Assembly: GCA_947488935.1 (NCBI GenBank)
Contig: CANLBN010000001.1
Location: 62,001-126,000 of the forward strand
Origin: an uncultured Pseudomonadales bacterium
GTDB lineage: Bacteria; Pseudomonadota; Gammaproteobacteria; Pseudomonadales; Cellvibrionaceae
Direction of reading: 5' to 3'
DNA: 64,000 bases
Below the pieces are notes generated by a model that did not search any database, was not told where the DNA came from, and saw nothing but the letters and a program-made list of their open reading frames with translations. The translations under genes and the position numbers were made by a program. The stretch's first letter is position 1. Each line of letters starts with the position of its first letter. Positions 9,666-19,030 of this stretch are shown one piece after another.

Positions 9666-10949
9666 TTGGACTTACAAAACGCATCTCAAGACCAACTCGC
9701 ACAATGGGAGGCAGACCTCACTGCCAACTATAATGAAATAAAAGAACAGACTATCAACCTTGATTTAACCCGAGGCAAACCCTCCGACGACCAACTCACC
9801 TTGGCCAATAATTTAGACGGCATCCTTGAAGGAAATTACATTAGCGATAGTGGTGTTGATACAAGAAACTATGGCGGTCTCGACGGTATTATTGAATCAC
9901 GCCAGTTAGGTGCAGATATTCTCGGCGTCAAACTAGAAGAAATTTCTGCTCAAGGCAATAGCAGCCTTACATTGATGTTCCTCGCCATGATGATCGCCAA
10001 AGAGTTTGGCCTAAGAGGCATTGATAGCGCCTGGAAAAACACCGTTAGCAACACAAAGCCAACATTTATTTGCCCTGTACCCGGCTACGACCGTCACTTT
10101 AGCATTTGTGAACAACTCGATATAAACATGCTAACAGTACCTATGACATCGACAGGCCCAGATATGGACGCCGTTGAAGCGCTGATCAAGAGTGACAGCA
10201 GCATTGTGGGTCTATGGTGTGTACCTAAGTATTCAAACCCTACTGGGGTTATTTATAGCGATGAGACGGTCGAACGCATCGCTAAACTCGGGCAAATAGC
10301 CAACAGCAGCTTTTGTGTATTTTGGGATAATGCCTATGCAACACATGATATTAATGGCTACAAACAACTTGCTAATATTATGGATTATTGCCGTGAATTT
10401 AATACCACAAACAATGTTATTCAATTTGCGTCAACGTCTAAAATAACTCACGCAGGCGCCGGCGTTGCGTTTATTGCATCATCGAGCGATAACTTAGACG
10501 GTATTCGCAAAGTATTAAGCACACTCTCAATTGGGCCAGATAAGGTCAATCAATTAAGACATCATAAATCATTACCTGATTTCGAAAGTCTTATCGAACA
10601 CATGAAACAACATGCCAAGCTATTAAAACCTCGCTTTGATTGTGTTTTAAAGCATCTAGAAAATAATTTTAGCGATAATGACTTAGGCGAGTGGGAAGCA
10701 GTCGATGGTGGCTACTTTGTCTCTTTTAATTCAAAGCCTAATCTTGCAAAGACAATCGTCAAACTCGCATCGGAAGCTGGCGTAAAATTAACGCCAGCGG
10801 GTGCTACCTTCCCCTACGGAAAAGATCCAGAGGATCGCAATATTCGCATTGCACCCTCTGTACCCACTCTTGAACAAGTTGATCAAGCGATGCAAGTCTT
10901 TGTTTTATGCGTCAAGTTAGCCTCAGTTAGACAACAGCTAGGCCAATAA
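9666..10949 (+). CDS. Aminotransferase class I/II (MocR-like aminotransferase family, aspartate type)
   Basis: A 427-aa PLP-dependent aminotransferase of the subgroup represented by the Corynebacterium aspartate aminotransferase (Pfam Aminotran_MocR), without any DNA-binding domain. Visible family features are LDLTRGKPSDDQL near the N-terminus, RNYGGLDGI, CPVPGYDRHF, the NPTG loop YSNPTGVIY and the PLP lysine in STSKITHAGAG near residue 258. The start is TTG, supported by AGCAGG eight bases upstream; no ATG lies near. Aspartate:2-oxoglutarate transamination is the likely reaction by family. Confidence 0.88.
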   Translation: MDLQNASQDQLAQWEADLTANYNEIKEQTINLDLTRGKPSDDQLTLANNLDGILEGNYISDSGVDTRNYGGLDGIIESRQLGADILGVKLEEISAQGNSSLTLMFLAMMIAKEFGLRGIDSAWKNTVSNTKPTFICPVPGYDRHFSICEQLDINMLTVPMTSTGPDMDAVEALIKSDSSIVGLWCVPKYSNPTGVIYSDETVERIAKLGQIANSSFCVFWDNAYATHDINGYKQLANIMDYCREFNTTNNVIQFASTSKITHAGAGVAFIASSSDNLDGIRKVLSTLSIGPDKVNQLRHHKSLPDFESLIEHMKQHAKLLKPRFDCVLKHLENNFSDNDLGEWEAVDGGYFVSFNSKPNLAKTIVKLASEAGVKLTPAGATFPYGKDPEDRNIRIAPSVPTLEQVDQAMQVFVLCVKLASVRQQLGQ

Positions 10950-10963
10950 ATAGCTTTGCCCTC

Positions 10964-11038
10964 CATGGACGGAGGGTACATTGAAAATGCAGGAGCAATT
11001 TTTCAAGTAACAGACATGGACGGAGGGCTCATTAAAAA
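10964..11038. repeat. Pair of 24-bp direct repeats upstream of the LysE-type gene
   Basis: The string CATGGACGGAGGG occurs at 10964-10976 and again at 11015-11027, each followed by a related tail (CATTGAAAA and CATTAAAAA). The period is 51 bases, and both copies lie in the 92-bp gap between the aminotransferase stop and the exporter start. The second copy ends three bases before the exporter ATG, so its GGAGGG is about 15 bases from the start codon and may act as, or mimic, a ribosome site. Confidence 0.7.
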
Positions 11039-11041
11039 AAT

Positions 11042-11677
11042 ATGACACTAGAAGCCTCATTATTACTTGCATCAACTATCTTTATACTTGGCATCACCCC
11101 AGGTCCAGGTGTGCTATTGGTTATATCGCGGACCGTTAGCGGCGGTTTTTTTGCAGCAGTGTGGACCATCGCAGGTATTGTTTCTGCCGATCTTATTTTT
11201 CTCGTTATTGTTGCTTATGGCTTACAAGTTATTGCAAGCATTCTGGATTCCGCTTTTATTTTTATACAAACCATGGGGGCTGTTTATTTGCTCTGGTTAG
11301 GTTTTACTCTTATAAAAAACCCAAGTATTACATTAGCCCCTAACAATGCTCGCGCTACTGCCCAGCCCCCACAACCATTTTATGGGTTATGGCTAACAGG
11401 CGTACTCATCACATTAAGCAACCCAAAAGCCATTCTCTTTTATATGAGTTTTTTACCTGCAATTATTGATATCACCGCATTAACGGCTCTCGATGTGGTT
11501 ATTATGGGAGTGATTATTTGCGTTACTATTGGTGGTATTATGTTTTTTTATGCACTCACGGTATTAAAAGCCAAAAATACAGTGGGTGCATCGATGGGCC
11601 ATAAAATGACGCAGCGTATAGCAGGCAGTATCATTGTCGCAACGGGCTTATTACTATTGACTCGTGCTTATCTTTAA
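11042..11677 (+). CDS. LysE/RhtB-family amino-acid exporter
   Basis: A 211-aa polytopic inner-membrane protein with the LysE signature GITPGPGVLLV near residue 20 and the NPKAILFYMSFLP motif near residue 128. It is a paralogue by family of the protein at 6747-7385, but the two are clearly diverged. Its 3' end overlaps the convergent EamA gene by 24 bases. It sits behind a pair of short direct repeats in its leader. Substrate unknown. Confidence 0.9.
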   Translation: MTLEASLLLASTIFILGITPGPGVLLVISRTVSGGFFAAVWTIAGIVSADLIFLVIVAYGLQVIASILDSAFIFIQTMGAVYLLWLGFTLIKNPSITLAPNNARATAQPPQPFYGLWLTGVLITLSNPKAILFYMSFLPAIIDITALTALDVVIMGVIICVTIGGIMFFYALTVLKAKNTVGASMGHKMTQRIAGSIIVATGLLLLTRAYL

Positions 11678-12559
11678 AAACAACCTCATTATATACTCGC
11701 CCTTTAGGGCCAGTAATACGCCCATCAATATAGAAACCAAACCCATGACTGCAAAGATATCCCAGTGATAGTCTTCAACAATGGTTGAAATGGTCAAGGC
11801 AACGATAGGGAATAATACCGTTGAATAAGCTGCTTGATTTGCACCAATACGGCTAACTAAACTTAAGTACGCCGTAAAACCCAAAATCGAACCCGGGATC
11901 ACTAAATACAATAAACTGCCCCAATATATAGGCCGCGTATCCCACACCCACTCAACACCGCTGAGCAATACCATTACGAATAAAGCGACAGCGCCGTAGA
12001 TCATGCCATAGGCCGTGCTCGTCCACGGGGCAATACCATTAGCGCTATGGCGCAGCGTGATCATATTACCGAGTGAAAAACAATAAGTACCCAATAAGGC
12101 ATAGACGATCCCTATGAGTGAATTATCACTATATTGCCCTTGAGATAACTGCTCCCAAAACAACATAACAAGGCCAGCAATACCTAAAAAACTTGAGAGA
12201 TAGATAGTTATTGGCGGCCTCTTTTTCCATATTAGCCACTGATTAAATGCATTGAATAAAATCGCCGATGCAAAAATAACAGAAACAATACCACTCACTA
12301 AATAAAGGCTGGCATTATAAAAAAATAAAAAATTAATCGAGAATAAACAAAGGCCTTGTAATAAAAAGAAGAAATGATCTCGCCTACCTACCTTTTGCAA
12401 TTTACCCATAAAATGCAAAAGTGGTAAAAACAAAACACTTGCGAGAGCAAAGCGGTAAAACACCGATAACAACAAAGGCACATCACCCACTTGCCAATGA
12501 ATACCTATCCAGGTTGTACCCCAAATAAAGACAACACTTGCATATAAAAATAGATTCAT
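11654..12559 (-). CDS. EamA/DMT-family transporter
   Basis: A 301-aa inner-membrane protein with ten hydrophobic segments in two homologous EamA halves (about residues 1-135 and 150-290), typical of drug/metabolite transporters such as RhtA. The conserved opening FIWGTTWIGIHWQ is visible. Its last 24 bases overlap the end of the convergent LysE-type gene. It is divergent from the AraC regulator at 12747, which may control it (inference from arrangement only). Confidence 0.88.
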   Translation of the reverse strand: MNLFLYASVVFIWGTTWIGIHWQVGDVPLLLSVFYRFALASVLFLPLLHFMGKLQKVGRRDHFFFLLQGLCLFSINFLFFYNASLYLVSGIVSVIFASAILFNAFNQWLIWKKRPPITIYLSSFLGIAGLVMLFWEQLSQGQYSDNSLIGIVYALLGTYCFSLGNMITLRHSANGIAPWTSTAYGMIYGAVALFVMVLLSGVEWVWDTRPIYWGSLLYLVIPGSILGFTAYLSLVSRIGANQAAYSTVLFPIVALTISTIVEDYHWDIFAVMGLVSILMGVLLALKGEYIMRLFLKISTSQ

Positions 12560-12746
12560 TACTAACCACTAGACCCACAGATGATAATCAAGCGCTATTG
12601 TAGCCAATGCCATGCCCTAAATTTTGCACAATACTGCTCTCTTACAAGAATAGAGTAAATAATATTGTTTAAGCGCTTATTACCCGATAAAGTGCTAAGT
12701 CAAAAATCAACTTTTATACGGTAGCCCTTAGGCCCTGTGGCTAAAT

Positions 12747-13607
12747 ATGGACAAACAAGAGCAAACATTAGACGCCTCGAAAGCGCATGCGGAGTATCGC
12801 TATCAGGCGAACCAAGATATTGGCCTCACTATATGGCAAAACCAATACGATACCGTCTCCTATCAACGCGCCTCGCATCATACACTTAGTCTCTATATCG
12901 ATGGCGGCTATCAGACTCGCCGCCTAGACCAAACAGTCGACACTATAGGTGGCCCAAATAAGCTATGCCTAATGCCTGCGGAGTCACTCTCTACATGGAA
13001 CGTTAAAAAGCCACAACGATTTGCACACATTTATTTTTCTAAAAACTATTTTAAGGAACTTGTACTACAGGATTTTGATATTGATCCACAATCGATCGAG
13101 CTAGAAGAAAAAACATTTTTTACGGACCCTAGCTTAATAAAAACTATAAAAGAATTATTATCCCAGCACACTACCTTGCCTGAAGATACCTTGAGAACAC
13201 AGGAGATAGTGCGAACCATCATTACGACCTTAACGCACTCTCATTGCACAAACCCCACAAAGCAAAAAAGTTATCGTGGCCGCCTCAGTAAACCACAACT
13301 TTTACTCATTGATGAATTTATTTCAACGCACCTACATCAACCCATTAGTATTGATCAATTGGCTGAACTCATTCATTTAAGCCCTTTTCATTTAATGCGA
13401 GTATTTAAAAAGACTATGGGGATAAGCTTACATCAAAAGGTAATGAAAACGCGCGCGATAAAAGCGAGTGAGTTATTGCGATGTAACAAGTCACAGTTAG
13501 ATGTCAGTATAGCTTGCGGATTTACTAATCAAAGCCACTTTTCTCGTTCATTTCGGCAATTCTTTGGTGTTACACCTAGGCAGTATCAAAAAACTCATCA
13601 ACAGTAA
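12747..13607 (+). CDS. AraC-family transcriptional regulator
   Basis: A 286-aa regulator with an N-terminal cupin-like sensing region (about 1-165) and a C-terminal AraC DNA-binding domain (about 185-284). Both helix-turn-helix units are visible: ISIDQLAELIHLSPFHLMRV, and SIACGFTNQSHFSRSFRQ ending in FGVTPRQYQ. It is divergent from the EamA transporter across a 187-bp gap, the usual setting for a regulator acting on its neighbour. The effector is unknown. Confidence 0.9.
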   Translation: MDKQEQTLDASKAHAEYRYQANQDIGLTIWQNQYDTVSYQRASHHTLSLYIDGGYQTRRLDQTVDTIGGPNKLCLMPAESLSTWNVKKPQRFAHIYFSKNYFKELVLQDFDIDPQSIELEEKTFFTDPSLIKTIKELLSQHTTLPEDTLRTQEIVRTIITTLTHSHCTNPTKQKSYRGRLSKPQLLLIDEFISTHLHQPISIDQLAELIHLSPFHLMRVFKKTMGISLHQKVMKTRAIKASELLRCNKSQLDVSIACGFTNQSHFSRSFRQFFGVTPRQYQKTHQQ

Positions 13608-13689
13608 TTTTTAACACTGCTATTAATTTTATATTTTTTTCAAGTGACTAAAGGTTTAGAATGGGCAGATTACACTAAGGATCAATACT

Positions 13690-14031
13690 ATGAGTCAACT
13701 GCCACCTTGTCCATCATGCAAATCTGAATATACCTACCCCGATGGCGATATGTTTGTTTGCCCAGAATGTGGCCACGAATGGAATGAGGAGTCCAAAACC
13801 GATGAAGACGAGCGTATTATTAAAGACTCCAACGGCAACATATTAAAGGATGGCGATACCGTAACCGTCATCAAAGATTTAAAAATTAAAGGCTCATCAT
13901 CGGTCATTAAAGTAGGCACCAAGGTAAAAAACATCCGCTTAACCGATGGCGCTGATGGCCACGATATTAACTGTAAAATAGATGGCTTTGGTATGATGGT
14001 ATTAAAGTCCGAGAAGGTTAAAAAAGTATAA
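13690..14031 (+). CDS. PhnA/YjdM-family zinc-ribbon protein
   Basis: A 113-aa protein of the PhnA (YjdM) family. The N-terminal zinc ribbon is shown by [14 protein letters not shown] and CPECGHEW, followed by the conserved SH3-like domain with [20 protein letters not shown] and ending in LKSEKVKKV. Despite the historical name, phosphonate uptake or phosphonoacetate hydrolysis has not been shown for most members. It is a single gene whose stop codon falls within a terminator-like hairpin. Confidence 0.9.
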   Translation: MSQLPPCPSCKSEYTYPDGDMFVCPECGHEWNEESKTDEDERIIKDSNGNILKDGDTVTVIKDLKIKGSSSVIKVGTKVKNIRLTDGADGHDINCKIDGFGMMVLKSEKVKKV

Positions 14032-14058
14032 ATTTAATCACTGTTAAATTTATACTTT
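14023..14058. terminator. Perfect 15-bp hairpin between convergent genes
   Basis: AAAGTATAAATTTAA at 14023-14037 pairs exactly with 14044-14058 around a six-base loop (TCACTG). It lies between the convergent phnA-like and epimerase genes and includes the phnA-like stop codon. The stem is nearly all A/T, so it is weaker than its length suggests, but its position fits a bidirectional terminator. Confidence 0.55.
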
Positions 14059-14073
14059 AAGGCAACCACTAAC

Positions 14074-14964
14074 CTAAAGAATATTATCGAGCGCTTTATT
14101 CAATTGTGAATAGGTGAATTTAAAGCCATTATCTAGCAGCTTTTTAGGTACAACTTGCTGCCCTTCCAATAATAGCTCCGATGCCTCGCCAAAAAGTAAT
14201 ATCGCTATAGCTGCAGGCATTGGCATTAGCATAGGTCGCTTAAGCTTGTGCGCTAATTGGTGAGAGAAATCTGCATTGGTAACAGGGTACGGCGCTGTTG
14301 CATTGACTCCGCCACTAATAGTTTTTGTATCTATCAAAAACAATAGAAGCGCGAGCATGTCGTCGAGGTGTATCCACGAAAACCATTGATTACCCGACGC
14401 AATGCGACCACCCAAGCCCAAGCTAAATGGCAACAGCATACGCTTAAGCGCCCCACCATGCTTGGCAAGTACAACCCCTGTACGCACTCGACAAACTCGC
14501 ACACCTAATGGTGTCGCCTGTTCGGCTATAGCCTCCCACTCTTGGCAAAGTTCGCTCGCAAAACATTGTCGTGTTCGGGCCTCCTCATCGAGACGCGCTG
14601 CCTCAGGATAATTACCGTAGTAGCCAATAGCTGAACCACTAATGAAACACTCGGGCTTTTTATCACATTTCTTAAGCCAATCAATAATGTCCTGAGTAAT
14701 GCCAAGACGACTTTGTTTAAGTACTTTTTTACGTCTAGCAGTCCAGCGCTTATCAATTATTGGAGCACCGGCCAAATTAATGACCCCATCAACCTCAAGA
14801 CCAGAATCTTTCACTGAGCCTATTAAGTTAATCGGGCCATTGAACATTTTTTTTGCTTTATCAAAATCCCGAGTCAATAAAGTAATTTTATCTCCCCGCG
14901 CAAGCAGCCTCTCCACAAGAGGACGACCAATAAAACCTGTGCCGCCCGTTACTAAAAAATGCAT
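14074..14964 (-). CDS. TIGR01777-family NAD-dependent epimerase (YfcH-like)
   Basis: A 296-aa extended short-chain dehydrogenase of the TIGR01777 family. The NAD-binding GGTGFIG motif is at the N-terminus (MHFLVTGGTGFIGRPL), VINLAGAPI follows, and the active-site region is SGSAIGYYG. The C-terminal DUF1731 portion ends in FKFTYSQLNKALDNIL. A longer reading frame runs upstream to 15081, but that part lies in a MITE-like element, and the ATG at 14964 has GAAGGG eight bases upstream and starts the Rossmann fold directly, so I take it as the start. The substrate is unknown for the family. Confidence 0.88.
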   Translation of the reverse strand: MHFLVTGGTGFIGRPLVERLLARGDKITLLTRDFDKAKKMFNGPINLIGSVKDSGLEVDGVINLAGAPIIDKRWTARRKKVLKQSRLGITQDIIDWLKKCDKKPECFISGSAIGYYGNYPEAARLDEEARTRQCFASELCQEWEAIAEQATPLGVRVCRVRTGVVLAKHGGALKRMLLPFSLGLGGRIASGNQWFSWIHLDDMLALLLFLIDTKTISGGVNATAPYPVTNADFSHQLAHKLKRPMLMPMPAAIAILLFGEASELLLEGQQVVPKKLLDNGFKFTYSQLNKALDNIL

Positions 14965-14990
14965 AATTATCCCTTCGGTTTTTTCTTTAA

Positions 14991-15122
14991 GGAGTCTCTG
15001 AACAAGTCTGGGCGAATTTTTCGATGGTTTGTGCTCCTGCTCACGCCAATCGTCCATGCAGGCAATAACAAAACCGGTCACTAAAGACCACGAAAAACAT
15101 TACCCGCTTATTCAGAGACTCC
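14991..15122. mobile_element. 132-bp MITE-like element with IS5-type terminal repeats
   Basis: The ends GGAGTCTCTGAA (14991-15002) and TTCAGAGACTCC (15111-15122) are perfect 12-bp inverted repeats; the match extends to 16 of 18 when AACAAGTC / AATAAGCG is added. Flanking bases are TTAA on the left and TTAC on the right, one base off a 4-bp target duplication of the YTAR type used by IS5-group elements. No transposase is inside. It sits just upstream of the epimerase gene. Confidence 0.65.
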
Positions 15123-15154
15123 TTACCTATTCTTTTAAATGTTTAGAATTGAAA

Positions 15155-16192
15155 TTACTGGCGAGTGAGAAAAGCAGCGCCTCTAACACCCGATGAATCG
15201 CCATATTTAGCTTTTACGAGCTGCGTCTCCGATTGGGTCGAAAATACATACTTATGCCAGCGCTTAGGAACTTCATTATACAGCTCATCAATATTACTCA
15301 TACCACCCCCAAGTACGATAATGTCAGGGTCGATGATATTGATAACTTGCGCTAAACTTTTTGCCACGCGCTCATAATAACGATTAGCGATAGCAATGGC
15401 CTCGGTTTCGCCCTTTCGTGCAAGCCGAATAATATCACGAGAAGACAAGCGTACTTTATTGACTCGCTCATAATCACGAGTAAAGCCGCTGCCCGATATC
15501 CACGTCTCAATACAGCCACGTTTACCGCAATAACATAAAGGCCCCGGGTATTCACAAGCATCAATACTATCTACACCGTGGACAATAGGCTCTTTATGAC
15601 AATAAATAGACGAGGGGGTAGTAATTTTGCTTGGGTCCACTCCATCAAAATGATCAAGCAGTATGGATGCTTCTGCCTCTTGCGCAAGGGAGGCAAAATA
15701 CGTAGGAAACGGTAATGGGTTATGACCCCACTCACCGCCCAAGCCATTAGCACCGATGATTAACTTACCATTTAGCCATAAGCCACCACCGCAACCAGTG
15801 CCTAAAATAACACCAAAAACACTCTGGGCATTGCTTGCAGCACCATCGTTTACCTCTGAGAGTACAAAACAATTGGCGTCATTTTCTACAATAATCTCTC
15901 GACCTAATAGCTGCTCGATATCTTGCTTAAAAGGTTCCCCATTGATCCACGTCGAGTTTGAGTTCTTCACGCGCTGAGTGCGCGTACAAATAGAGCCAGG
16001 AATGCCAATACCAATACCTTGTGCAGGCCCAAGTTTTGTCTCAGTCTCAACAATTAACCCATTAATTGCCGCTAATGTTTTTTGGTAATCATCCAAGGGA
16101 GAAAGAATACGGTGACGATAAAGCTCTTCGCCATTCTCATTGATAGCGATAATTTCTATTTTTGTACCACCAACATCGATACCTATATGCAC
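15155..16192 (-). CDS. ROK-family sugar kinase
   Basis: A 345-aa ROK kinase that phosphorylates a hexose (fructose, glucose or an amino sugar). The ATP site is MHIGIDVGGTKIE, the catalytic region is VENDANCFVLSE (Asp) followed by GTGCGGGLW, and the zinc site is CYCGKRGCIE near residue 230. Compared with the usual ~300 aa, there is an insertion of about 40 residues between the GEWGHNPLP segment and the zinc loop, with SSIYCHKEP. The start is GTG, six bases after the esterase stop, with AAGG as ribosome site. It is probably an operon with the esterase and DUF1820 genes. Confidence 0.88.
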   Translation of the reverse strand: MHIGIDVGGTKIEIIAINENGEELYRHRILSPLDDYQKTLAAINGLIVETETKLGPAQGIGIGIPGSICTRTQRVKNSNSTWINGEPFKQDIEQLLGREIIVENDANCFVLSEVNDGAASNAQSVFGVILGTGCGGGLWLNGKLIIGANGLGGEWGHNPLPFPTYFASLAQEAEASILLDHFDGVDPSKITTPSSIYCHKEPIVHGVDSIDACEYPGPLCYCGKRGCIETWISGSGFTRDYERVNKVRLSSRDIIRLARKGETEAIAIANRYYERVAKSLAQVINIIDPDIIVLGGGMSNIDELYNEVPKRWHKYVFSTQSETQLVKAKYGDSSGVRGAAFLTRQ

Positions 16193-16198
16193 AAAATA

Positions 16199-17014
16199 TT
16201 AACCTTGTAATAAAAACCGGCGCACAATACTTGCAAAAACATCGGGCTTTTCTGCATGTAGCCAATGTTCGGTGTCACTGATGACTTTTACACCCGCATT
16301 GGGAAACAACGCCAAAATAGCCTCTTGGTGGCTCGGTAAAATATAGTCCGAGTTTTCACCCTTAATGAACAACACAGGGTTTTCAAAGGGCTGACAAGTT
16401 GTTGTATTCCCTTGAATAAACTGGTGGTAGTTACGCTCTAAGCCATCAATATTAAGGCGCCAGTGCCACGCATTGCTAGCATCTTTGTCGGTCGTTTTTT
16501 TCAAATTATTGAGCAAAAAGCTGCGCGTCGATACCAGTGGCACATGGGGAGCCATTAATTTATCGGCATCTGCACGACTGTTAACCTCACCTAAATCTAC
16601 CGCACGAAAAGCGCCAAAGACATCATCGTGACGTCGAGGATAAGTAACGGGTGCAATATCGGCAACAATTAGGCGATTGACTCGGTCGGGATAGCGCAGT
16701 GCAAACTCCATACACACCTTGCCCCCTAGAGAGTGCCCGAGTAAATCAACCTCCGCGAGATTATTTTCATCCATCCAACAACGCATTGCCTCTGCCATTG
16801 CTTCCAATGACGTATCGGCGGTGTGCATTGAGCGACCATGGTTAGGTAAATCGATGGCATAAATATGGAAATCATCTTTTAATAAACGAGTAATCATGCC
16901 TAGGTTTTCAAGCGAGCCAAATAACCCATGCACAAAGACAATAGGCCTAGATGCGCCGGAGTGTAGACTTGATGTTAGCCAAGAGCGATGAAAAATAGTC
17001 CTTGCAGATTCCAT
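16199..17014 (-). CDS. Alpha/beta-fold hydrolase (YbfF-like esterase)
   Basis: A 271-aa alpha/beta hydrolase resembling E. coli YbfF, an acyl-CoA / short-chain ester hydrolase. Visible are the oxyanion-hole HGLFGS segment, the nucleophile elbow GHSLGG (Ser about residue 95), an Asp in FIKGENSDYI and the catalytic His in DTEHWLHAEKP. An upstream in-frame TTG at 17020 is possible, but the ATG at 17014 is preferred. It lies between the DUF1820 and ROK genes, all on the minus strand with short gaps. Confidence 0.85.
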   Translation of the reverse strand: MESARTIFHRSWLTSSLHSGASRPIVFVHGLFGSLENLGMITRLLKDDFHIYAIDLPNHGRSMHTADTSLEAMAEAMRCWMDENNLAEVDLLGHSLGGKVCMEFALRYPDRVNRLIVADIAPVTYPRRHDDVFGAFRAVDLGEVNSRADADKLMAPHVPLVSTRSFLLNNLKKTTDKDASNAWHWRLNIDGLERNYHQFIQGNTTTCQPFENPVLFIKGENSDYILPSHQEAILALFPNAGVKVISDTEHWLHAEKPDVFASIVRRFLLQG

Positions 17015-17051
17015 TAACAATCAACTCATACAGTAAGCGTGATGGAGCCCG

Positions 17052-17393
17052 CTATGAATCAGATGTAGGTTTAGGGGGAAGACGATTACCACCCGGAAAG
17101 CTCGCGATATTATCTGTTGCCTTAATCTCTTTGACTTTGCTCTCGCCTTCGCGCTCTACTTCGTCGATACGAATAATGGCTTGCATAGGTATAAAAGAGC
17201 GTTTAACACCTGCGAACTCATTCTTTAGCTTTTCTTCGCCTGGGTTAACAATGAGATTGGAGGGCTCACCAAATACAAACTCCTCTGCCTCAATAAAACC
17301 ATACATTTCGCTTTGGTAAATATCCTTGGCATAAATTTCATAAATTTCGTTTTGGTTATAAAAAATAACCTTATAAACCGGCTTGCTAGACAT
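17052..17393 (-). CDS. DUF1820 family protein
   Basis: A 113-aa cytoplasmic protein of the DUF1820 family, conserved in gammaproteobacteria and usually located next to miaB-type genes. Characteristic segments are YKVIFYNQNEIYEIYAKDI, GFIEAEEFVFGE and the C-terminal FIPMQAIIRIDEVEREG. Function is unknown. It is divergent from miaB and heads the minus-strand set DUF1820 - esterase - ROK kinase. Confidence 0.85.
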   Translation of the reverse strand: MSSKPVYKVIFYNQNEIYEIYAKDIYQSEMYGFIEAEEFVFGEPSNLIVNPGEEKLKNEFAGVKRSFIPMQAIIRIDEVEREGESKVKEIKATDNIASFPGGNRLPPKPTSDS

Positions 17394-17574
17394 AACAGAC
17401 TCTATTAATAAACAACTGGGCTTAATATGATGCCATTAACCTTAAAAAACAAGGGATATACCGACAAATAATCACCTCTAAACAGTGCTGTAAAAACACC
17501 TCCGCACACTCTATAATCGCTCTTGACGATAAAATAGACATTCAGTAAAGCACTAAGGCCTCTACAACAATCAC

Positions 17575-18933
17575 ATGACTGAACCCACAACGCACAAAAA
17601 ACTGTATATCAAAACCCATGGCTGTCAGATGAATGAATACGATTCATCTCGCATGAAAGACTTACTCGGTGAGTCACACAATATGGTAACCACCGATGAC
17701 CCCGAAGAGGCTGATGTACTACTCGTCAACACCTGCTCTATTCGCGAGAAAGCCCAAGAAAAGCTCTTCCATCAACTGGGCCGCTGGAAGAGTTTAAAAA
17801 AGAAAAACCCAGAGCTTATTATTGGTGTTGGGGGATGTGTTGCCAGTCAAGAAGGCGATGCTATTGCTGAGCGAGCCCCCTTTGTGGACCTAATTTTTGG
17901 TCCACAAACGCTGCACAGACTACCCGAGATGATAGAGACACCGAGAGCTAACGGTGCGGTGGTCGTTGATATCAGCTTCCCTGAAATTGAGAAATTTGAC
18001 AACCTCCCTCAACCAGAGGCCGACGGCGTCTCAGCCTTTGTCTCGATTATGGAAGGCTGCTCTAAGTATTGTACCTTTTGTGTGGTCCCCTATACTCGCG
18101 GCGAAGAAGTTAGCCGACCCGTTGCTGATGTATTAACCGAGGTCGCACACTTAGCCGCTCAGGGCGTCCGTGAGGTTAACCTACTTGGACAAAATGTTAA
18201 TGCCTACCGCGCAGAAACAGATGACGGGCAAACACTCGATTTAGCCGAACTTATTACCTATGTTGCCGCTATTGATGGCATTGATCGTATTCGCTACACC
18301 ACGTCTCACCCCGTTGAATTCTCCGATAGCTTAATTGATGTATATGCTGAGGTTCCTGAACTTGTCAGCCATATTCACCTGCCCGTACAAAGTGGCTCAG
18401 ACCGCATTTTAATGGCGATGAAACGTGGACACACGGTACTCGAATATAAATCTAAATTGCGCCGCTTAAAAAAAATCCGCCCCGACATTAGCTTTTCTTC
18501 AGACTTTATTATTGGCTTCCCAGGCGAGACCGATAAAGATTTTGAAGGCACTATGAATTTAATCCAAGACATGGATTTTGACATGTCTTTTAGCTTTATT
18601 TATAGCGCACGCCCCGGCACACCCGCCGCCGACCTGCCCGATGAAACGCCCGAAGCGACTAAAAAACAGCGCCTCAAAATTTTACAAGATAGAATAACCC
18701 AACAGTCCCAAGCAATTGGCCGACGCATGGTGGGCAATACCGAGCGCGTACTGGTTTCGGGTTATTCTAAAAAAGACCCCGGGCAGCTCTCTGGCCGTAC
18801 GGAGAATAATCGCGTTGTTAACTTCCGCTGTGACAATGCCGAGCTCATCGGTAAGTTTGCCGATATACTCATTCACGAAGCACTACCCAATTCACTAAGA
18901 GGCGAATTAGTGGCGAGCGAGCTGGACGATTAA
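17575..18933 (+). CDS. miaB: tRNA-2-methylthio-N6-dimethylallyladenosine synthase
   Basis: Radical-SAM methylthiotransferase that adds the 2-methylthio group to i6A37 of tRNAs reading UNN codons. The 452-aa chain has the N-terminal UPF0004 domain with its three cluster cysteines ([22 protein letters not shown] and [11 protein letters not shown]), the radical-SAM cysteines in [18 protein letters not shown] near residue 160, and a C-terminal TRAM domain (about 380-445). Order and length match MiaB. It heads the block with phoH and ybeY. Confidence 0.96.
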   Translation: MTEPTTHKKLYIKTHGCQMNEYDSSRMKDLLGESHNMVTTDDPEEADVLLVNTCSIREKAQEKLFHQLGRWKSLKKKNPELIIGVGGCVASQEGDAIAERAPFVDLIFGPQTLHRLPEMIETPRANGAVVVDISFPEIEKFDNLPQPEADGVSAFVSIMEGCSKYCTFCVVPYTRGEEVSRPVADVLTEVAHLAAQGVREVNLLGQNVNAYRAETDDGQTLDLAELITYVAAIDGIDRIRYTTSHPVEFSDSLIDVYAEVPELVSHIHLPVQSGSDRILMAMKRGHTVLEYKSKLRRLKKIRPDISFSSDFIIGFPGETDKDFEGTMNLIQDMDFDMSFSFIYSARPGTPAADLPDETPEATKKQRLKILQDRITQQSQAIGRRMVGNTERVLVSGYSKKDPGQLSGRTENNRVVNFRCDNAELIGKFADILIHEALPNSLRGELVASELDD

Positions 18934-19030
18934 CGGCTCTTTTGTAAAAAGCTAAGCTATTTGTGTGTAACCTACACAAAACCAATTAACGTAACGATTA
19001 ACACAAAAATTTAAAGGTAAAGTAATCCCA

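Noticed and set aside
14965..15081. N-terminal extension of the epimerase
   Set aside because: The extra 39 codons fall in a MITE-like element and precede the Rossmann fold; the ATG at 14964 has a good ribosome site.
14991..15122. Full insertion sequence
   Set aside because: The element is 132 bp with no transposase frame; only the ends are IS-like.
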